From MPNP01 sp965215545 (GTDB lineage Bacteria > Pseudomonadota > Alphaproteobacteria > Rhodobacterales > Rhodobacteraceae): a stretch of 64,000 nucleotides of DNA. Location of the stretch: positions 372,001 through 436,000 of the forward strand of contig OZ244066.1 of the NCBI GenBank assembly GCA_965215545.1, given 5' to 3'. Positions 16,439-25,604 of the stretch are shown one piece after another. Position 1 is the first letter of the stretch; every line of letters starts with the position of its first letter. The notes below the pieces were generated by a model, which saw nothing but the letters and a program-made list of their open reading frames with translations, did not search any database and had not been told where the DNA came from. Both the position numbers and the translations under genes were made by a program.

Positions 16439-17818
16439 ATGGCCACAGACGTTGCGATTGCCAGGCTGCGCACACGATTCGGGACACGCTGCAGCACGGG
16501 ACAGGCCGAGATTGACCAGCACAGCCAGGATGAATCCTGTTTCCCGCCCACACCGCCTGACTGTGTCGTGTATCCCGAATCGACCGAGGATGTTGTCGAT
16601 CTCGTGCGGATCTGTGCCGAGGTGGCCTGTCCGGTGATTCCCTGGGGCATCGGCACATCCCTGGAAGGTCATGCCCTGGCCATGAGCGGCGGCGTGTCGC
16701 TTGACATGACACGCATGAACCGGGTGCTTCAAGTGAATCCTGAAGATCTGAACGTCGTGGTCCAGCCCGGCATCACCCGCAAGGCACTGGCCACCGAATT
16801 GCGGAGCACCGGTCTCTTTTTTCCCATCGATCCCGGGGCCAATGCGACGATCGGTGGCATGGCGGCCTGCCGGGCCTCGGGCACCACTGCGGTGCGCTAC
16901 GGGACATTGCGGGACAATGTGCTGGCCCTGGAGGTCGTTCTGGCCGACGGGACGGTGATCAGGACCGGATCGGCTGCACGCAAGTCAGCGGCTGGCTATG
17001 ATCTGACGGCTCTGTTTGTTGGCTCCGAGGGCACGCTCGGCATCCTGACCGAAGTGACGCTGAAACTTCATGCCCAACCGGAGTCGATCAAGGCGGCCAT
17101 CTGTGGTTTTGACTCCATGCAGGACTGCGTCGCAGCGGTGATCACCATCGTGCAGCTGGGGATCCCGATGGCCCGGCTTGAAATGGTCGATGCCACCATG
17201 ATCCGGGGGCTCAGGATGTGGGATCCGGAGCTCGACCTGCCCGAAACCACCCATCTCTTCATGGAGTTCCACGGGAGTCCCGTGGCCACCGATGACCAGG
17301 TCGAGCAGGTTGGCGCGATCATTGCCGAGGCCGGTGGCAGCGCCTTCCGCTTTGCATCCCGCACCGAGGACCGCACGGCACTGTGGCGGGCCCGGCACAA
17401 TGCCTATCATGCATCACGGACCCTGCGACCAGGCTGCCGGGTCCTGACCACGGATGTCTGCGTGCCGATTTCACGCCTGTCCGAGGCAATCGAAGGCACG
17501 CGTGATGCACTGGAGTCCAGTGCCCTGATCGGGCCGATTGTCGGCCATGTCGGGGATGGCAATTTCCACATCGCCCTGCTGGTCGATGCCACCGACCCCG
17601 ACGAGATCGCCAGGGCGAAGGCAGTCTCGGCCCTTGTCAACCGGCGGGCCCTTGACCTTGGTGGCACCGTGACCGGTGAGCATGGTATCGGGGCAGGCAA
17701 ACTGGACTTCATGCCGGCCGAGCACGGGGCTGCCTGGGACATCATGGCCGCCCTCAAGCGCACGCTTGACCCGGCCAATATCCTGAACCCCGGCAAGGTT
17801 GTCCGCCTGCCGGACTGA
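16439..17818 (+). CDS. FAD-linked D-2-hydroxyacid dehydrogenase (GlcD/D-lactate dehydrogenase type)
   Basis: A 459-residue flavoprotein of the VAO/PCMH family, probably oxidising D-lactate or another 2-hydroxyacid with electrons passed to cytochrome c or quinone. Visible features are the FAD-binding PP-loop IPWGIGTSLEGHALAMSGG, GANATIGGMAACRASGT, SAAGYDLTALFVGSEGTLG and the C-terminal cap domain ending GHVGDGNFH and TVTGEHGIGAGK (metal and substrate histidines), then NPGKV. Start at 16439 is supported by GGAGGTGGGA 8 nt upstream. It is monocistronic, unlike the glcDEF operon at 43 kb, and lacks an iron-sulfur partner, which favours the single-subunit D-lactate dehydrogenase (cytochrome) type. 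Confidence 0.88.
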   Translation: MATDVAIARLRTRFGTRCSTGQAEIDQHSQDESCFPPTPPDCVVYPESTEDVVDLVRICAEVACPVIPWGIGTSLEGHALAMSGGVSLDMTRMNRVLQVNPEDLNVVVQPGITRKALATELRSTGLFFPIDPGANATIGGMAACRASGTTAVRYGTLRDNVLALEVVLADGTVIRTGSAARKSAAGYDLTALFVGSEGTLGILTEVTLKLHAQPESIKAAICGFDSMQDCVAAVITIVQLGIPMARLEMVDATMIRGLRMWDPELDLPETTHLFMEFHGSPVATDDQVEQVGAIIAEAGGSAFRFASRTEDRTALWRARHNAYHASRTLRPGCRVLTTDVCVPISRLSEAIEGTRDALESSALIGPIVGHVGDGNFHIALLVDATDPDEIARAKAVSALVNRRALDLGGTVTGEHGIGAGKLDFMPAEHGAAWDIMAALKRTLDPANILNPGKVVRLPD

Positions 17819-17845
17819 CAGGCCAGCCCGGCAGATGGGGCACAA

Positions 17846-19138
17846 TCAGGCCGTGGCCTTGGCGAGGGCCTGATCGATGTCCTTGATCAGATCATCGGGA
17901 TCCTCGATGCCGATCGAGAGCCGGACGACATCGGGGTCGGCCCCGGCCTGTTTCTGTTGCTCCGGTGTCAATTGCCGGTGCGTGGTGGAGGCCGAGTGAA
18001 TGACCAGGGATTTGGCATCACCGAGATTGGCGACGTGGCTGAAGATCTCCAGACTGTCGACGAACCGCACACAGGCATCAAAGCCCCCCTTGATGGCAAA
18101 GGTGAACAGGGACCCGGCGCCTCTGGGGCAGATTCTCGCCATGCGGTCGGCATAGGGCGATGAGGGGAGTCCGGCATAGGTGACCTTGCTGACCCTGTCA
18201 TCCGCCTCCAGCCACGAGGCCACCTTGACGGCGTTCGCGACGTGCTTTTGCATGCGCAGGGACAGGGTTTCGATGCCGAGCAGGGTGTAATGTGCCCCCT
18301 GCGGATTCATCGTCATGCCCAGATCCCGCAGACCGATGGCAATACCGTGAAACGTGAACGCCAGGTTTCCGAAGGTCTCATGGAACTTGAGACCGTGATA
18401 GGCCGGCTCGGGCTGGGACAGGGATGGGAACTTGTCGCTGGCCGACCAGTCGAAGGTGCCGGAATCGACAATCGCCCCTCCCGTCACGGTCCCGTTGCCG
18501 GTGAGGAATTTGGTCAGGGAGTGCACGACAAGCGTCGCGCCGTGGTCAATGGGGCGGCAGAGATACGGTGTGGCCGATGTGTTGTCGACAATCAATGGCA
18601 CCCCGGCCCGATTGGCGATGGCGGCCAGGGCGTCGATATCCGTGATGTACCCACCCGGATTGGCAATCGACTCGCAGAAGATGGCCCGGGTGTTGTCGTC
18701 AATGGCGGCCTCCACACTGTCGATAGCCTCGGTATCAACGAATTTTGTCGACCATCCGAACCGCGTGATGGTCCGGCTGAACTGGGTGACCGTCCCGCCA
18801 TAGAGCCGGTTGGACGCGACGATGTTGCAGCCGGTCTGCATGAGGGGAAAGAGGGCCATGATCTGGGCTGCATGTCCCGAAGAGCAGCAGATGGCACCGG
18901 CGCCCCCTTCCAGTGCCGCCAGTTTTTCTCCGAGTGCCCCGACGGTCGGATTGGTCAGCCGCGAGTAGATGTACCCGACCTCCTGGAGATTGAAGAGGGC
19001 CGCGGCATGACTCGAATCCCGGAACACATAGGCCGTCGTCTGGTAAATCGGCGTGGCCCGGGCCCCGGTGGCCGGATCCGGCGAAGCGCCGGCATGAATT
19101 TGCAGCGTGTCAAACCCGTAGGTGTGTTGTTCGCTCAT
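17846..19138 (-). CDS. metY: O-acetylhomoserine sulfhydrylase
   Basis: PLP enzyme making homocysteine (or methionine with methanethiol) from O-acetylhomoserine and sulfide. 430 residues, full length for the MetY branch of the Cys/Met metabolism family. Visible motifs are TPIYQTTAYVF, YSRLTNPTVGALGEKLAALEGG, the cofactor Asp in VPLIVDNTSATPYLCRP, the PLP lysine in VVHSLTKFLTGNGTVTGG and the C-terminal VIHSASTTHRQL. The 93-bp leader is AT-rich and holds a possible promoter and a 12-bp palindrome. Confidence 0.94.
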   Translation of the reverse strand: MSEQHTYGFDTLQIHAGASPDPATGARATPIYQTTAYVFRDSSHAAALFNLQEVGYIYSRLTNPTVGALGEKLAALEGGAGAICCSSGHAAQIMALFPLMQTGCNIVASNRLYGGTVTQFSRTITRFGWSTKFVDTEAIDSVEAAIDDNTRAIFCESIANPGGYITDIDALAAIANRAGVPLIVDNTSATPYLCRPIDHGATLVVHSLTKFLTGNGTVTGGAIVDSGTFDWSASDKFPSLSQPEPAYHGLKFHETFGNLAFTFHGIAIGLRDLGMTMNPQGAHYTLLGIETLSLRMQKHVANAVKVASWLEADDRVSKVTYAGLPSSPYADRMARICPRGAGSLFTFAIKGGFDACVRFVDSLEIFSHVANLGDAKSLVIHSASTTHRQLTPEQQKQAGADPDVVRLSIGIEDPDDLIKDIDQALAKATA

Positions 19139-19155
19139 GCTGTGTGCCTTTCTTG

Positions 19156-19167
19156 GGAAATATTTCC
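19156..19167. promoter_or_regulatory. 12-bp palindrome in the metY leader
   Basis: GGAAATATTTCC, perfect, 18 bp before the metY start. It could be a repressor site, but no regulator can be named. Confidence 0.3.
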
Positions 19168-19199
19168 AGTTGAATGAAGTGAATTGCTCTATGGCAATA

Positions 19200-19228
19200 A
19201 ATATGACTATGCAAATGCAGGTTCACAA
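19200..19228 (-). promoter_or_regulatory. Candidate metY promoter
   Basis: On the minus strand TTGTGA (19228-19223), 17 bp, CATATT (19205-19200). It lies about 60 bp before the metY start in an AT-rich patch that overlaps the last base pairs near the rlmB stop. Confidence 0.4.
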
Positions 19229-19231
19229 AAT

Positions 19232-20053
19232 TTATTGCTTGTGTGGGCTCCGGGGGGTGACAGCGTCCATTGACCGGGCCAGTACGAAGAGAGCGATGGC
19301 GGCCGCGTTGGAGATGTTCAGGGATGCAATCGGTCCCCCATGGCGGATGGCCACCAGATGATCGCAAGCCGTGCGCGTCCCCTGCCGCAAACCCCTGCCC
19401 TCGGACCCCAGCACCAGCGCGAGCGACCTGGTATGCTGCACGTCGACGACCGAGACCAGGTCCTGAGCGGCCGCGCTGTCAAGACCGAGCACGACCCGGC
19501 CCTGGTCCTGCAACACGGCGAGCGAGCGGGCCAGGTTGCGGACACGGAGATACGGGACGCGTTCCAGACCGCCCGAGGCCGTCTTGGCCATGACGGCGGT
19601 TTCAGGCGGGGCATGGCGCCACGATGTCACGATCGCTGCCGCACCAAACGCCGCTGCCGACCGCACAATGGCACCGACATTGCGGGGATCGGTCACCTGG
19701 TCGAGAACGAGGATGGGTTGGTTCCTGTCACTGGCCAGTTCAGCAAGCCGCGGCGGCGTCAGTTGCTGGACATGCAATGCGGCGCCTTGATGGATCGCAT
19801 CACCCAGCACCGCAGTGAATTTCGCCTGATTGCAGATCCTGGGCTGGCGGCCCACCGCCTCCAGCACGGGGCCGAGGCGCCGCGCGGCATTGCGGCTGAG
19901 CAGCAGGTCACCCCTGGACCGACGGGGATTGAGGAGTGCTGCCTCAACGGCATGCAGGCCGTAGAGCCAGTACCATCCCGGCGTTGTCCTGTCCCGGGGA
20001 TCGGGTCGGGACCATGCCGGTGTCGGCTGGGTTGCGGGGAGCGGTTTGGCCAT
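19232..20053 (-). CDS. rlmB: SpoU-family rRNA ribose methyltransferase (RlmB-type)
   Basis: 2'-O-ribose methyltransferase of the TrmH/SpoU class; the RlmB branch methylates G2251 of 23S rRNA. 273 residues: a variable N-terminal tail, an L30e-like substrate-binding domain (YGLHAVEAALLNPRR) and the SAM-binding trefoil knot with motif 1 LDQVTDPRNVGAIVRSAAAFGA, motif 2 LVLGSEGRGL and motif 3 ASLNISNAAAIAL. Full length. It is divergent from tRNA-Tyr, with starts 68 bp apart. Confidence 0.88.
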   Translation of the reverse strand: MAKPLPATQPTPAWSRPDPRDRTTPGWYWLYGLHAVEAALLNPRRSRGDLLLSRNAARRLGPVLEAVGRQPRICNQAKFTAVLGDAIHQGAALHVQQLTPPRLAELASDRNQPILVLDQVTDPRNVGAIVRSAAAFGAAAIVTSWRHAPPETAVMAKTASGGLERVPYLRVRNLARSLAVLQDQGRVVLGLDSAAAQDLVSVVDVQHTRSLALVLGSEGRGLRQGTRTACDHLVAIRHGGPIASLNISNAAAIALFVLARSMDAVTPRSPHKQ

Positions 20054-20068
20054 GGGTGCACCAGGTTA

Positions 20069-20097
20069 TTGACCGGAATTGAATCCTCAAGTATCAA
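20069..20097 (+). promoter_or_regulatory. Promoter of tRNA-Tyr
   Basis: TTGACC (20069-20074), 17-bp spacer, TATCAA (20092-20097), 24 bp before the mature tRNA 5' end. Confidence 0.55.
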
Positions 20098-20121
20098 CCC
20101 CGCTCTGGCACTATGCCACAA

Positions 20122-20205
20122 GGGCGACGCGCTGCAAGGTGCGGCAGCGGACTGTAACTCCGCCGGGGAGACCCATGCCTGGTTCGATTCCAGGGTCGCC
20201 CACCA
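20122..20205 (+). tRNA. tRNA-Tyr (GTA)
   Basis: Acceptor GGGCGAC pairs with GTCGCCC. The anticodon stem-loop is GCGGA-CTGTAAC-TCCGC with anticodon GTA. A long variable arm (GGG-AGA-CCC) marks a class II tRNA as expected for bacterial Tyr. The T arm is CCTGG-TTCGATT-CCAGG, the discriminator is A and CCA is encoded. Confidence 0.93.
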
Positions 20206-20246
20206 CTCTCCGGCACAACCCGGTCCGGTCCTGCAAGGTCGCTTGA

Positions 20247-22199
20247 TCAGGACCCATGCGCCAGTTCCGGACGACACCGGAAGTGTTCAAGGGCTTCGGG
20301 ATTGGCCAGCACGTTGCGGTTCCGGACGGGGCGGCCATGGATGATGTCCCGGACCGCCAGTTCGGCAATCTTGCCGGACCGGGTGCGGGGGATGTCGGGG
20401 ACTGCGATGACATGACGGGGGACATGACGGGGCGAGGCATGGGTCCGGACCTGGTCCCTGATCGTCTCGATCAAGGCTGCATCAAGCACGACTGTGGGGG
20501 CCAGTTTGACAAAGAGCACAATCGCCGTTGCCCGACCGGTGTCATGATCCACGACCAGGGCTTCGAGAACCGTGTCCAGCTGCTCGACCGGTCGGTAGAT
20601 TTCCGCCGTGCCGATGCGCACCCCGGCTGGATTGAGGGTTGCATCCGAGCGGCCATGGAAAATCATGCCGCCCTCGGGCGTGAGTTCAACCCAGTCCCCA
20701 TGATGCCAGAGGCCTCGGTAGCGCTCGAAATAGGTCGCACGGAACCGCTTGCCACCGGGATCGTTCCAGAATCCGAGCGGAATGGAGGGATGGGGTGAGG
20801 TGCAGACCAGTTCACCGGGGGTGCCGGCCAGCTCGGCCCCGGCGGGGTCGAGGACCCGCACATCCATGCCGAGCAGGCGTTTCTGGCATTGACCGCGCCA
20901 GACGGGGCTGAGGGGGCTGGGGCCGACAAAACACCCGACGATATCGGTCCCACCGGCAATGGAGGCCACGCACACATCCTGCTTCCACGATGCATAGAGA
21001 TAATCGAACGAGGTCGGGGGCAACGGTGAGCCGGTGGAATAGATCACCCGCAACCGGGACAGATCAAGCTGGTCGCGCGGCTGCACCGCCTCCTTGGCCA
21101 TCGCAGCGAAATAGCGGGCCGAGGCACCAAAATGACTGACCCCGGCACTGGCCACCAGAGCTGGCAGGCGGTCGGCACCGGGTGCTGTGGGCATGCCGTC
21201 ATAGAGGACGAGGGAAGCATTCGCCTGCAGGGCCGACAGCATCCAGTTCCACATCATCCAACCCGTCGTGGTGAAGTAGAGCATCCGATCACCGGGCTGG
21301 ATGTCGCCATGCAGCTGGTGCTCCTTGGCATGTTGCAAGAGGGTCCCGCCCACCGAATGAATGATGCATTTGGGCAGGCCTGTGGTGCCCGATGAGAACA
21401 GAATCACCAGCGGGTCATTGAAGCCCATGAGCGGATAGTCTGGTACCGAGGCTCCGTGGGGGGCAAGATAGGTGCCATAGGACACGGCACCGTCAATGCC
21501 CCCGACCTCCCCGGCGTCGTCGCGATAGGCAATGCGGACATGGCGGCGGAGACCTGGCAGGGTGGCAGCCACGGCAGCACCGGCCGCTCTGGTGTCGAAC
21601 CACCGACCGCCATAGTTGTAGCCATCCATGGTCAGGAGAACCTTTGGGGTGATCTGCCCCAACCTGTCCAGGATGGCCCGGGTACCGAAGTCCGGCGAAC
21701 ACGATGACCAGACAGCCCCGAGGCTGGCCGTTGCCAGCATCGCGACGGCAGCCTCAGGCACATTGGCGGCGACGGCGGCCACGCGATCGCCAGCCACCAC
21801 CCCATCGGCTGCAAGAGCGGCCTGCAGACGGGCCACATCCCGGCGAAGCGTCCGGAAAGTCAGTTGGCGCCGGGTTCCATCCTCGCCGATGAAGTCAATG
21901 GCGGGTGCATCATCGTCACGCTTGAGCAGGTTGGCGGTAAAGTTCAGCCGGGCATCAGGAAAAAATCGACAGGTGGCCAGATCATCCGCACCCACGAGAC
22001 TGCGCGTCCCCCGTTCACCGACGATGCCAAGGGCATCCCAGGCATGCGACCAGAACGTCTGTGGTTCGGCGACCGAGTGGGTCCAGAGAGCATCATAGTC
22101 GTAGCCGTCGCCGGTCACGCCAACGCCAACATGTTCCATGAAACGCGCAAGCAGGGTTGAACGCTGACGTTCGGGCGTTGGGGTCCACAGACAGGTCAT
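20247..22199 (-). CDS. Acetoacetyl-CoA synthetase
   Basis: ATP-dependent ligase converting acetoacetate to acetoacetyl-CoA, used in ketone-body or polyhydroxybutyrate turnover. About 650 residues of the ANL superfamily. Motifs visible are LVILFSSGTTGLPKCIIH (A3), TTTGWMMWNWMLSAL, IYSTGSPLPPTSFDYLY, IAGGTDIVGCFVG (typical of the acetoacetyl-specific branch) and the C-terminal lysine loop IPRTRSGKIAELAVRD. I start at the ATG at 22199; a TTG eight codons upstream is also possible and neither has a strong ribosome site. It lies between two tRNA genes. Confidence 0.92.
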   Translation of the reverse strand: MTCLWTPTPERQRSTLLARFMEHVGVGVTGDGYDYDALWTHSVAEPQTFWSHAWDALGIVGERGTRSLVGADDLATCRFFPDARLNFTANLLKRDDDAPAIDFIGEDGTRRQLTFRTLRRDVARLQAALAADGVVAGDRVAAVAANVPEAAVAMLATASLGAVWSSCSPDFGTRAILDRLGQITPKVLLTMDGYNYGGRWFDTRAAGAAVAATLPGLRRHVRIAYRDDAGEVGGIDGAVSYGTYLAPHGASVPDYPLMGFNDPLVILFSSGTTGLPKCIIHSVGGTLLQHAKEHQLHGDIQPGDRMLYFTTTGWMMWNWMLSALQANASLVLYDGMPTAPGADRLPALVASAGVSHFGASARYFAAMAKEAVQPRDQLDLSRLRVIYSTGSPLPPTSFDYLYASWKQDVCVASIAGGTDIVGCFVGPSPLSPVWRGQCQKRLLGMDVRVLDPAGAELAGTPGELVCTSPHPSIPLGFWNDPGGKRFRATYFERYRGLWHHGDWVELTPEGGMIFHGRSDATLNPAGVRIGTAEIYRPVEQLDTVLEALVVDHDTGRATAIVLFVKLAPTVVLDAALIETIRDQVRTHASPRHVPRHVIAVPDIPRTRSGKIAELAVRDIIHGRPVRNRNVLANPEALEHFRCRPELAHGS

Positions 22200-22280
22200 C
22201 GATACCGGCCGTTGCAGCGGCAAGGCCGACTGGCATTCAGGACAGGATCAATGAAGGGCTGACTGATCACGGCGGCAGGT

Positions 22281-22354
22281 TGGAGGCGAGTACCGGAATC
22301 GAACCGGTATGGACGGATTTGCAGTCCGCTGCGTAACCATTCCGCCAACTCGCC
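22281..22354 (-). tRNA. tRNA-Cys (GCA)
   Basis: On the minus strand GGCGAGT pairs with ACTCGCC, the anticodon loop CTGCAAA gives GCA, the T arm is ACCGG-TTCGATT-CCGGT, the discriminator is T (U in Cys tRNAs) and CCA is encoded. Confidence 0.95.
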
Positions 22355-22477
22355 CTGCATCTTGCTGGTCATCACCCCGGATGACAACGGTCCGGACCGG
22401 TCTCCGACCGGTCCGTTCGCTGGAGCAGATATAGGACTCGGTCTGGCAAATTGCAATCGGCCATGCACCGGGACAGG

Positions 22478-23395
22478 TCAGGTCTCTGCCTGCGTCTGCA
22501 GCAGCGCAAAGGGGTCCGGGGCCGGCAGGTCATTGCTTTGGCAGTAGGCTGTCAGGGTGTTGGCCAGCAGGCAGGCAATGGTCATGGGTCCGATGCCACC
22601 GGGGACCGGCGTGATGGCCCCGGCCCGATGGACCGCGGTGGCAAAATCGACGTCACCGACAAGGGCGGATCCAGAGCCGACTTGCGATGGGCAGCGATTG
22701 ATCCCGACATCAAGGACCGTGGCACCGGGCTTGATCCAATCACCCTGGACAAAGCGGGGTTGGCCAATGGCAGCCACCAGGATATCGGCCTCCCGACAGA
22801 GGTCGGGCAGGTTGCGGGTCCGGCTGTGAGCGATTGTGACCGTACAATTCTCCGCAAGGAGCAGGGTGGCCATGGGCTTGCCGACGATGTGGGACCGGCC
22901 AAGGACCAGTGCGTGCAGGCCTGCCATGTCACCAAGCCGGGCGCGCAGGATCAGTTGGCATCCGAGCGGTGTGCATGGAACCAGTCCCGGCAGACCGAGA
23001 GTCAGGCGGCCGGCATTGACAAGATGGAACCCGTCCACGTCCTTGGCCGGCGGAATGGCGTTGATGATCCGGGTGGCACAGATGTGGTCGGGCAGGGGCA
23101 GTTGCACAAGGATGCCATGGATGCTGTCGTCCTGGGCGAGTGAGGCCAGCAGGGCCAGCAGGGCGTCCTGTGATGTCCCGGCGGGCAGGCTGTGCTGGCG
23201 GGCTTGCATGCCGGCCTGGCGGACCGCCTTGTCCTTGTTGGCAACATAGACCCGGCTGGCCGGATCATCGCCCACGAGAACCACAGCCAGACCGGGCGGC
23301 GGACCGGGATCCGTCCCCAATCGGGTCACTTCGGCCGCCAGCGCGGCCCGCAGCCGGGCGGCAGTGGCCGCCCCGTCAATCAGCTGGGCTGTCAT
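22478..23395 (-). CDS. folD: Bifunctional methylenetetrahydrofolate dehydrogenase/cyclohydrolase
   Basis: Interconverts 5,10-methylene-, methenyl- and 10-formyl-THF with NADP; cytosolic one-carbon metabolism. About 305 residues, full length. Key sequence: SRVYVANKDKAVRQAG (catalytic Lys), GILVQLPLPDHI, KDVDGFH, the NADP-binding GRSHIVGKPMATLL and ITPVPGGIGPMTIACLL. The ATG at 23395 (or GTG at 23401) lies within the 3' end of the MOSC gene, so the two overlap by about 20 bp and are likely cotranslated. Confidence 0.96.
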   Translation of the reverse strand: MTAQLIDGAATAARLRAALAAEVTRLGTDPGPPPGLAVVLVGDDPASRVYVANKDKAVRQAGMQARQHSLPAGTSQDALLALLASLAQDDSIHGILVQLPLPDHICATRIINAIPPAKDVDGFHLVNAGRLTLGLPGLVPCTPLGCQLILRARLGDMAGLHALVLGRSHIVGKPMATLLLAENCTVTIAHSRTRNLPDLCREADILVAAIGQPRFVQGDWIKPGATVLDVGINRCPSQVGSGSALVGDVDFATAVHRAGAITPVPGGIGPMTIACLLANTLTAYCQSNDLPAPDPFALLQTQAET

Positions 23396-23969
23396 ACGCA
23401 CCGGGCCAGGCCGGCTGGGTCGGCAGGAAGAGTTTCAGACTGTCGCCGACGGCAACCGGGCCTTCGCGCTGGACCCAGGCCGTCACCCCGCGCAGGTCCG
23501 CGGCTGCTGCCTTGAACGGCTGACCCGTGCCGGGTTTGGCAGCGTCCAGACCCGGGGCGGGCAGGTTGCAGGGCATGTTGCGCATGTCGACAATCAGCGT
23601 GGCACCCGAGGCAAACTGGAGTCGTGACGAGGGCGGGAGCAGAGTCAGGGACGGGATCCCCTCGATCATCAGATTGGCACCGAGCAGTCCCGGTGCCAGT
23701 TCATCCATGCCAATCCGGGCCGCAATGATGGCCAGCTCCTCGACCGAAACGATGCTGAGCTGGCGGGTGTTGCGGATTTCGGTCCCGACCGGATGGAGTT
23801 CGACGGTCCGCGCACACGCCGGTCGGGTGCTGCCGGCATGCGCGTCCTCCTCAAGGCCGGCAAAGGTCAGCCGGACAGATGGAAGGGGCACAGCGCACAG
23901 GCTGGCCGCACGGTCCTTGACTGCACCGATCCACAGCACGGACGCTGCATGGGCCGATTCGTGCATCAT
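23376..23969 (-). CDS. MOSC-domain protein
   Basis: A 197-residue stand-alone MOSC domain, the fold found at the C-terminus of molybdenum-cofactor sulfurases and in YiiM-like reductases, which handle sulfur or molybdopterin. Segments fitting the family are FAGLEEDAHAGSTRP, VEELAIIAARIGMDELAPGLLGANLMIEG and FASGATLIVDMRNMPCNLPA, with a single conserved Cys. The start codon overlaps the stop of the second ftsH gene (ATGATG) and the 3' end overlaps folD, so it sits inside the ftsH-folD transcription unit. Substrate unknown. Confidence 0.75.
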   Translation of the reverse strand: MMHESAHAASVLWIGAVKDRAASLCAVPLPSVRLTFAGLEEDAHAGSTRPACARTVELHPVGTEIRNTRQLSIVSVEELAIIAARIGMDELAPGLLGANLMIEGIPSLTLLPPSSRLQFASGATLIVDMRNMPCNLPAPGLDAAKPGTGQPFKAAAADLRGVTAWVQREGPVAVGDSLKLFLPTQPAWPGAYDSPAD

Positions 23970-25558
23970 GACCCGGACTGGCGACCCTTGCTGACGGATG
24001 GAATGAGGGACTTGGCGGAGGCTGTCTCCTCATGCAGGGGCACGACGGTCCGGGCCTTGCTGGCCGCCGGTGGGGGGCCAGGCGGGCGACCCTCGATCAC
24101 GGCGGTGATTTCATCGCCGGTCAGGGTCTCGTATTCGAGCAGGCCGGCAGCCAGCCGATCCAGCTCGTCCCGATGGTCGGCCAGGATCCTGTGGGCCGTC
24201 CTGTAGCCTTCATCGACGAGACTCCGCACTTCCGAGTCGATCAACTCCTGGGTGACGGGACTGGCAGTCTTGCCGGAGTCGACCCGGCCCAGATAACTGT
24301 CCTGTTCGGTGGAATAATCGATCTGGCCAAGTTTTTCCGACATGCCATACCGGGTGACCATCGCCTTGGCGATATCCGTGGCCTGCTTGATATCCGAGGC
24401 TGCACCGGAGGTGACGTTGTCGCTGCCAAACACGATCTCCTCGGCGACCCGACCGCCCATGGCCATGGCGATCTGGGACTTGAACTTGGTGGCGGTCACG
24501 GACAGGTGATCACGTTCGGGGAGAGACAGGACCAGTCCCAGGGCCCGACCGCGGGGAATGATCGTGGCCTTGTGGATGGGATCGTGCTGGGGCACATTGA
24601 GGCCCACGACGGCATGACCGGCCTCATGGTAGGCCGTGAGTTTCCGCTCGTCCTCGGTCATGACCAGGGACCGCCGTTCGGCCCCCATCATCACCTTGTC
24701 CTTGGCGTTCTCGAAGTCCTCCATTCGCACATCGTCGCGCCGCACCCGCGCGGCCATCAGGGCCGCCTCGTTCACCAGATTGGCGAGATCCGCCCCGGAA
24801 AACCCCGGTGTGCCGCGGGCAATCGTGCGCAGGTCCACATCATGACCGAGGACCACCTTGCGGGCATGGACCTGCAGGATCCGTTCCCGTCCCTTGACAT
24901 CGGGGGGCGGCACCACGACCTGGCGATCAAACCGGCCAGGCCGCAGGAGGGCCTTGTCCAGAACATCCGGTCGATTCGTGGCGGCGATGATGACAACGCC
25001 ATCATTGGCCTCAAACCCGTCCATCTCGACCAGGAGCTGGTTGAGGGTCTGTTCCCGCTCATCATTGCCTCCCCCGATGCCGATGCCGCGGGAGCGGCCC
25101 ACAGCATCAATCTCGTCGATGAAGACGATGCAGGGGGCATTTTTCTTGGCCTGGGTGAACATGTCGCGGACCCGGGAGGCCCCGACACCGACGAACATCT
25201 CGACAAAATCCGAGCCGGAAATGCTGAAGAACGGCACCTCGGCCTCCCCGGCAATGGCCTTGGCCAGCAGGGTCTTGCCGGTGCCGGGCGGGCCAACCAG
25301 CAGAGCCCCTCTGGGGATCTTGCCGCCCAGGCGGGAATAGACCTCCGGTGTCCGCAGGAAGGTGACGATTTCCTCGAGTTCCTCCTTGGCCTCATCGATG
25401 CCGGCCACATCACGAAACGTCACATTGACCTGATCCTCGGTCAACAGACGGGCCCGGGACCGGCCGTAGTTGAACAGGCCTCCGGGATTGTTGGCCTGCC
25501 GGCGCTGGAGATAGATCATCGCTGCGATCAGGAGCAATCCGAGCAGGAATCCGCCCAT
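23966..25558 (-). CDS. Short FtsH-type AAA+ metalloprotease, second copy
   Basis: 530 residues, against about 640 for the neighbour. It has one short hydrophobic N-terminal segment (MGGFLLGLLLIAAMIYLQRR) and no periplasmic domain. The AAA+ module is intact: Walker A GPPGTGKT, Walker B IVFIDEIDAVG, arginine-finger region RPGRFDRQV and GFSGADLANLVNEA. The zinc protease domain carries HEAGH and a downstream Asp-containing segment NVTSGAASDIKQATDIAKAMV. The C-terminus ends in a Pro/Ser-rich tail. It follows the full ftsH by 46 bp. It is probably a duplicate specialised for soluble or different membrane substrates, or a subunit of mixed hexamers; that is inference. Confidence 0.88.
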   Translation of the reverse strand: MGGFLLGLLLIAAMIYLQRRQANNPGGLFNYGRSRARLLTEDQVNVTFRDVAGIDEAKEELEEIVTFLRTPEVYSRLGGKIPRGALLVGPPGTGKTLLAKAIAGEAEVPFFSISGSDFVEMFVGVGASRVRDMFTQAKKNAPCIVFIDEIDAVGRSRGIGIGGGNDEREQTLNQLLVEMDGFEANDGVVIIAATNRPDVLDKALLRPGRFDRQVVVPPPDVKGRERILQVHARKVVLGHDVDLRTIARGTPGFSGADLANLVNEAALMAARVRRDDVRMEDFENAKDKVMMGAERRSLVMTEDERKLTAYHEAGHAVVGLNVPQHDPIHKATIIPRGRALGLVLSLPERDHLSVTATKFKSQIAMAMGGRVAEEIVFGSDNVTSGAASDIKQATDIAKAMVTRYGMSEKLGQIDYSTEQDSYLGRVDSGKTASPVTQELIDSEVRSLVDEGYRTAHRILADHRDELDRLAAGLLEYETLTGDEITAVIEGRPPGPPPAASKARTVVPLHEETASAKSLIPSVSKGRQSGS

Positions 25559-25604
25559 GGTTCACATCTTCCCCGGTTCCCAGGGTCCCCACCGACCGGC
25601 GAGA

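Noticed and set aside
16206..16712. Extended N-terminus of the PilP-like protein
   Set aside because: The extension is antisense to the GlcD-like gene; a GTG with GGAG at 16205 leads straight into a signal peptide.
19139..19231. SAM-II riboswitch before metY
   Set aside because: The leader is AT-rich and lacks the conserved pseudoknot sequences; only a promoter-like pair and a short palindrome are seen.
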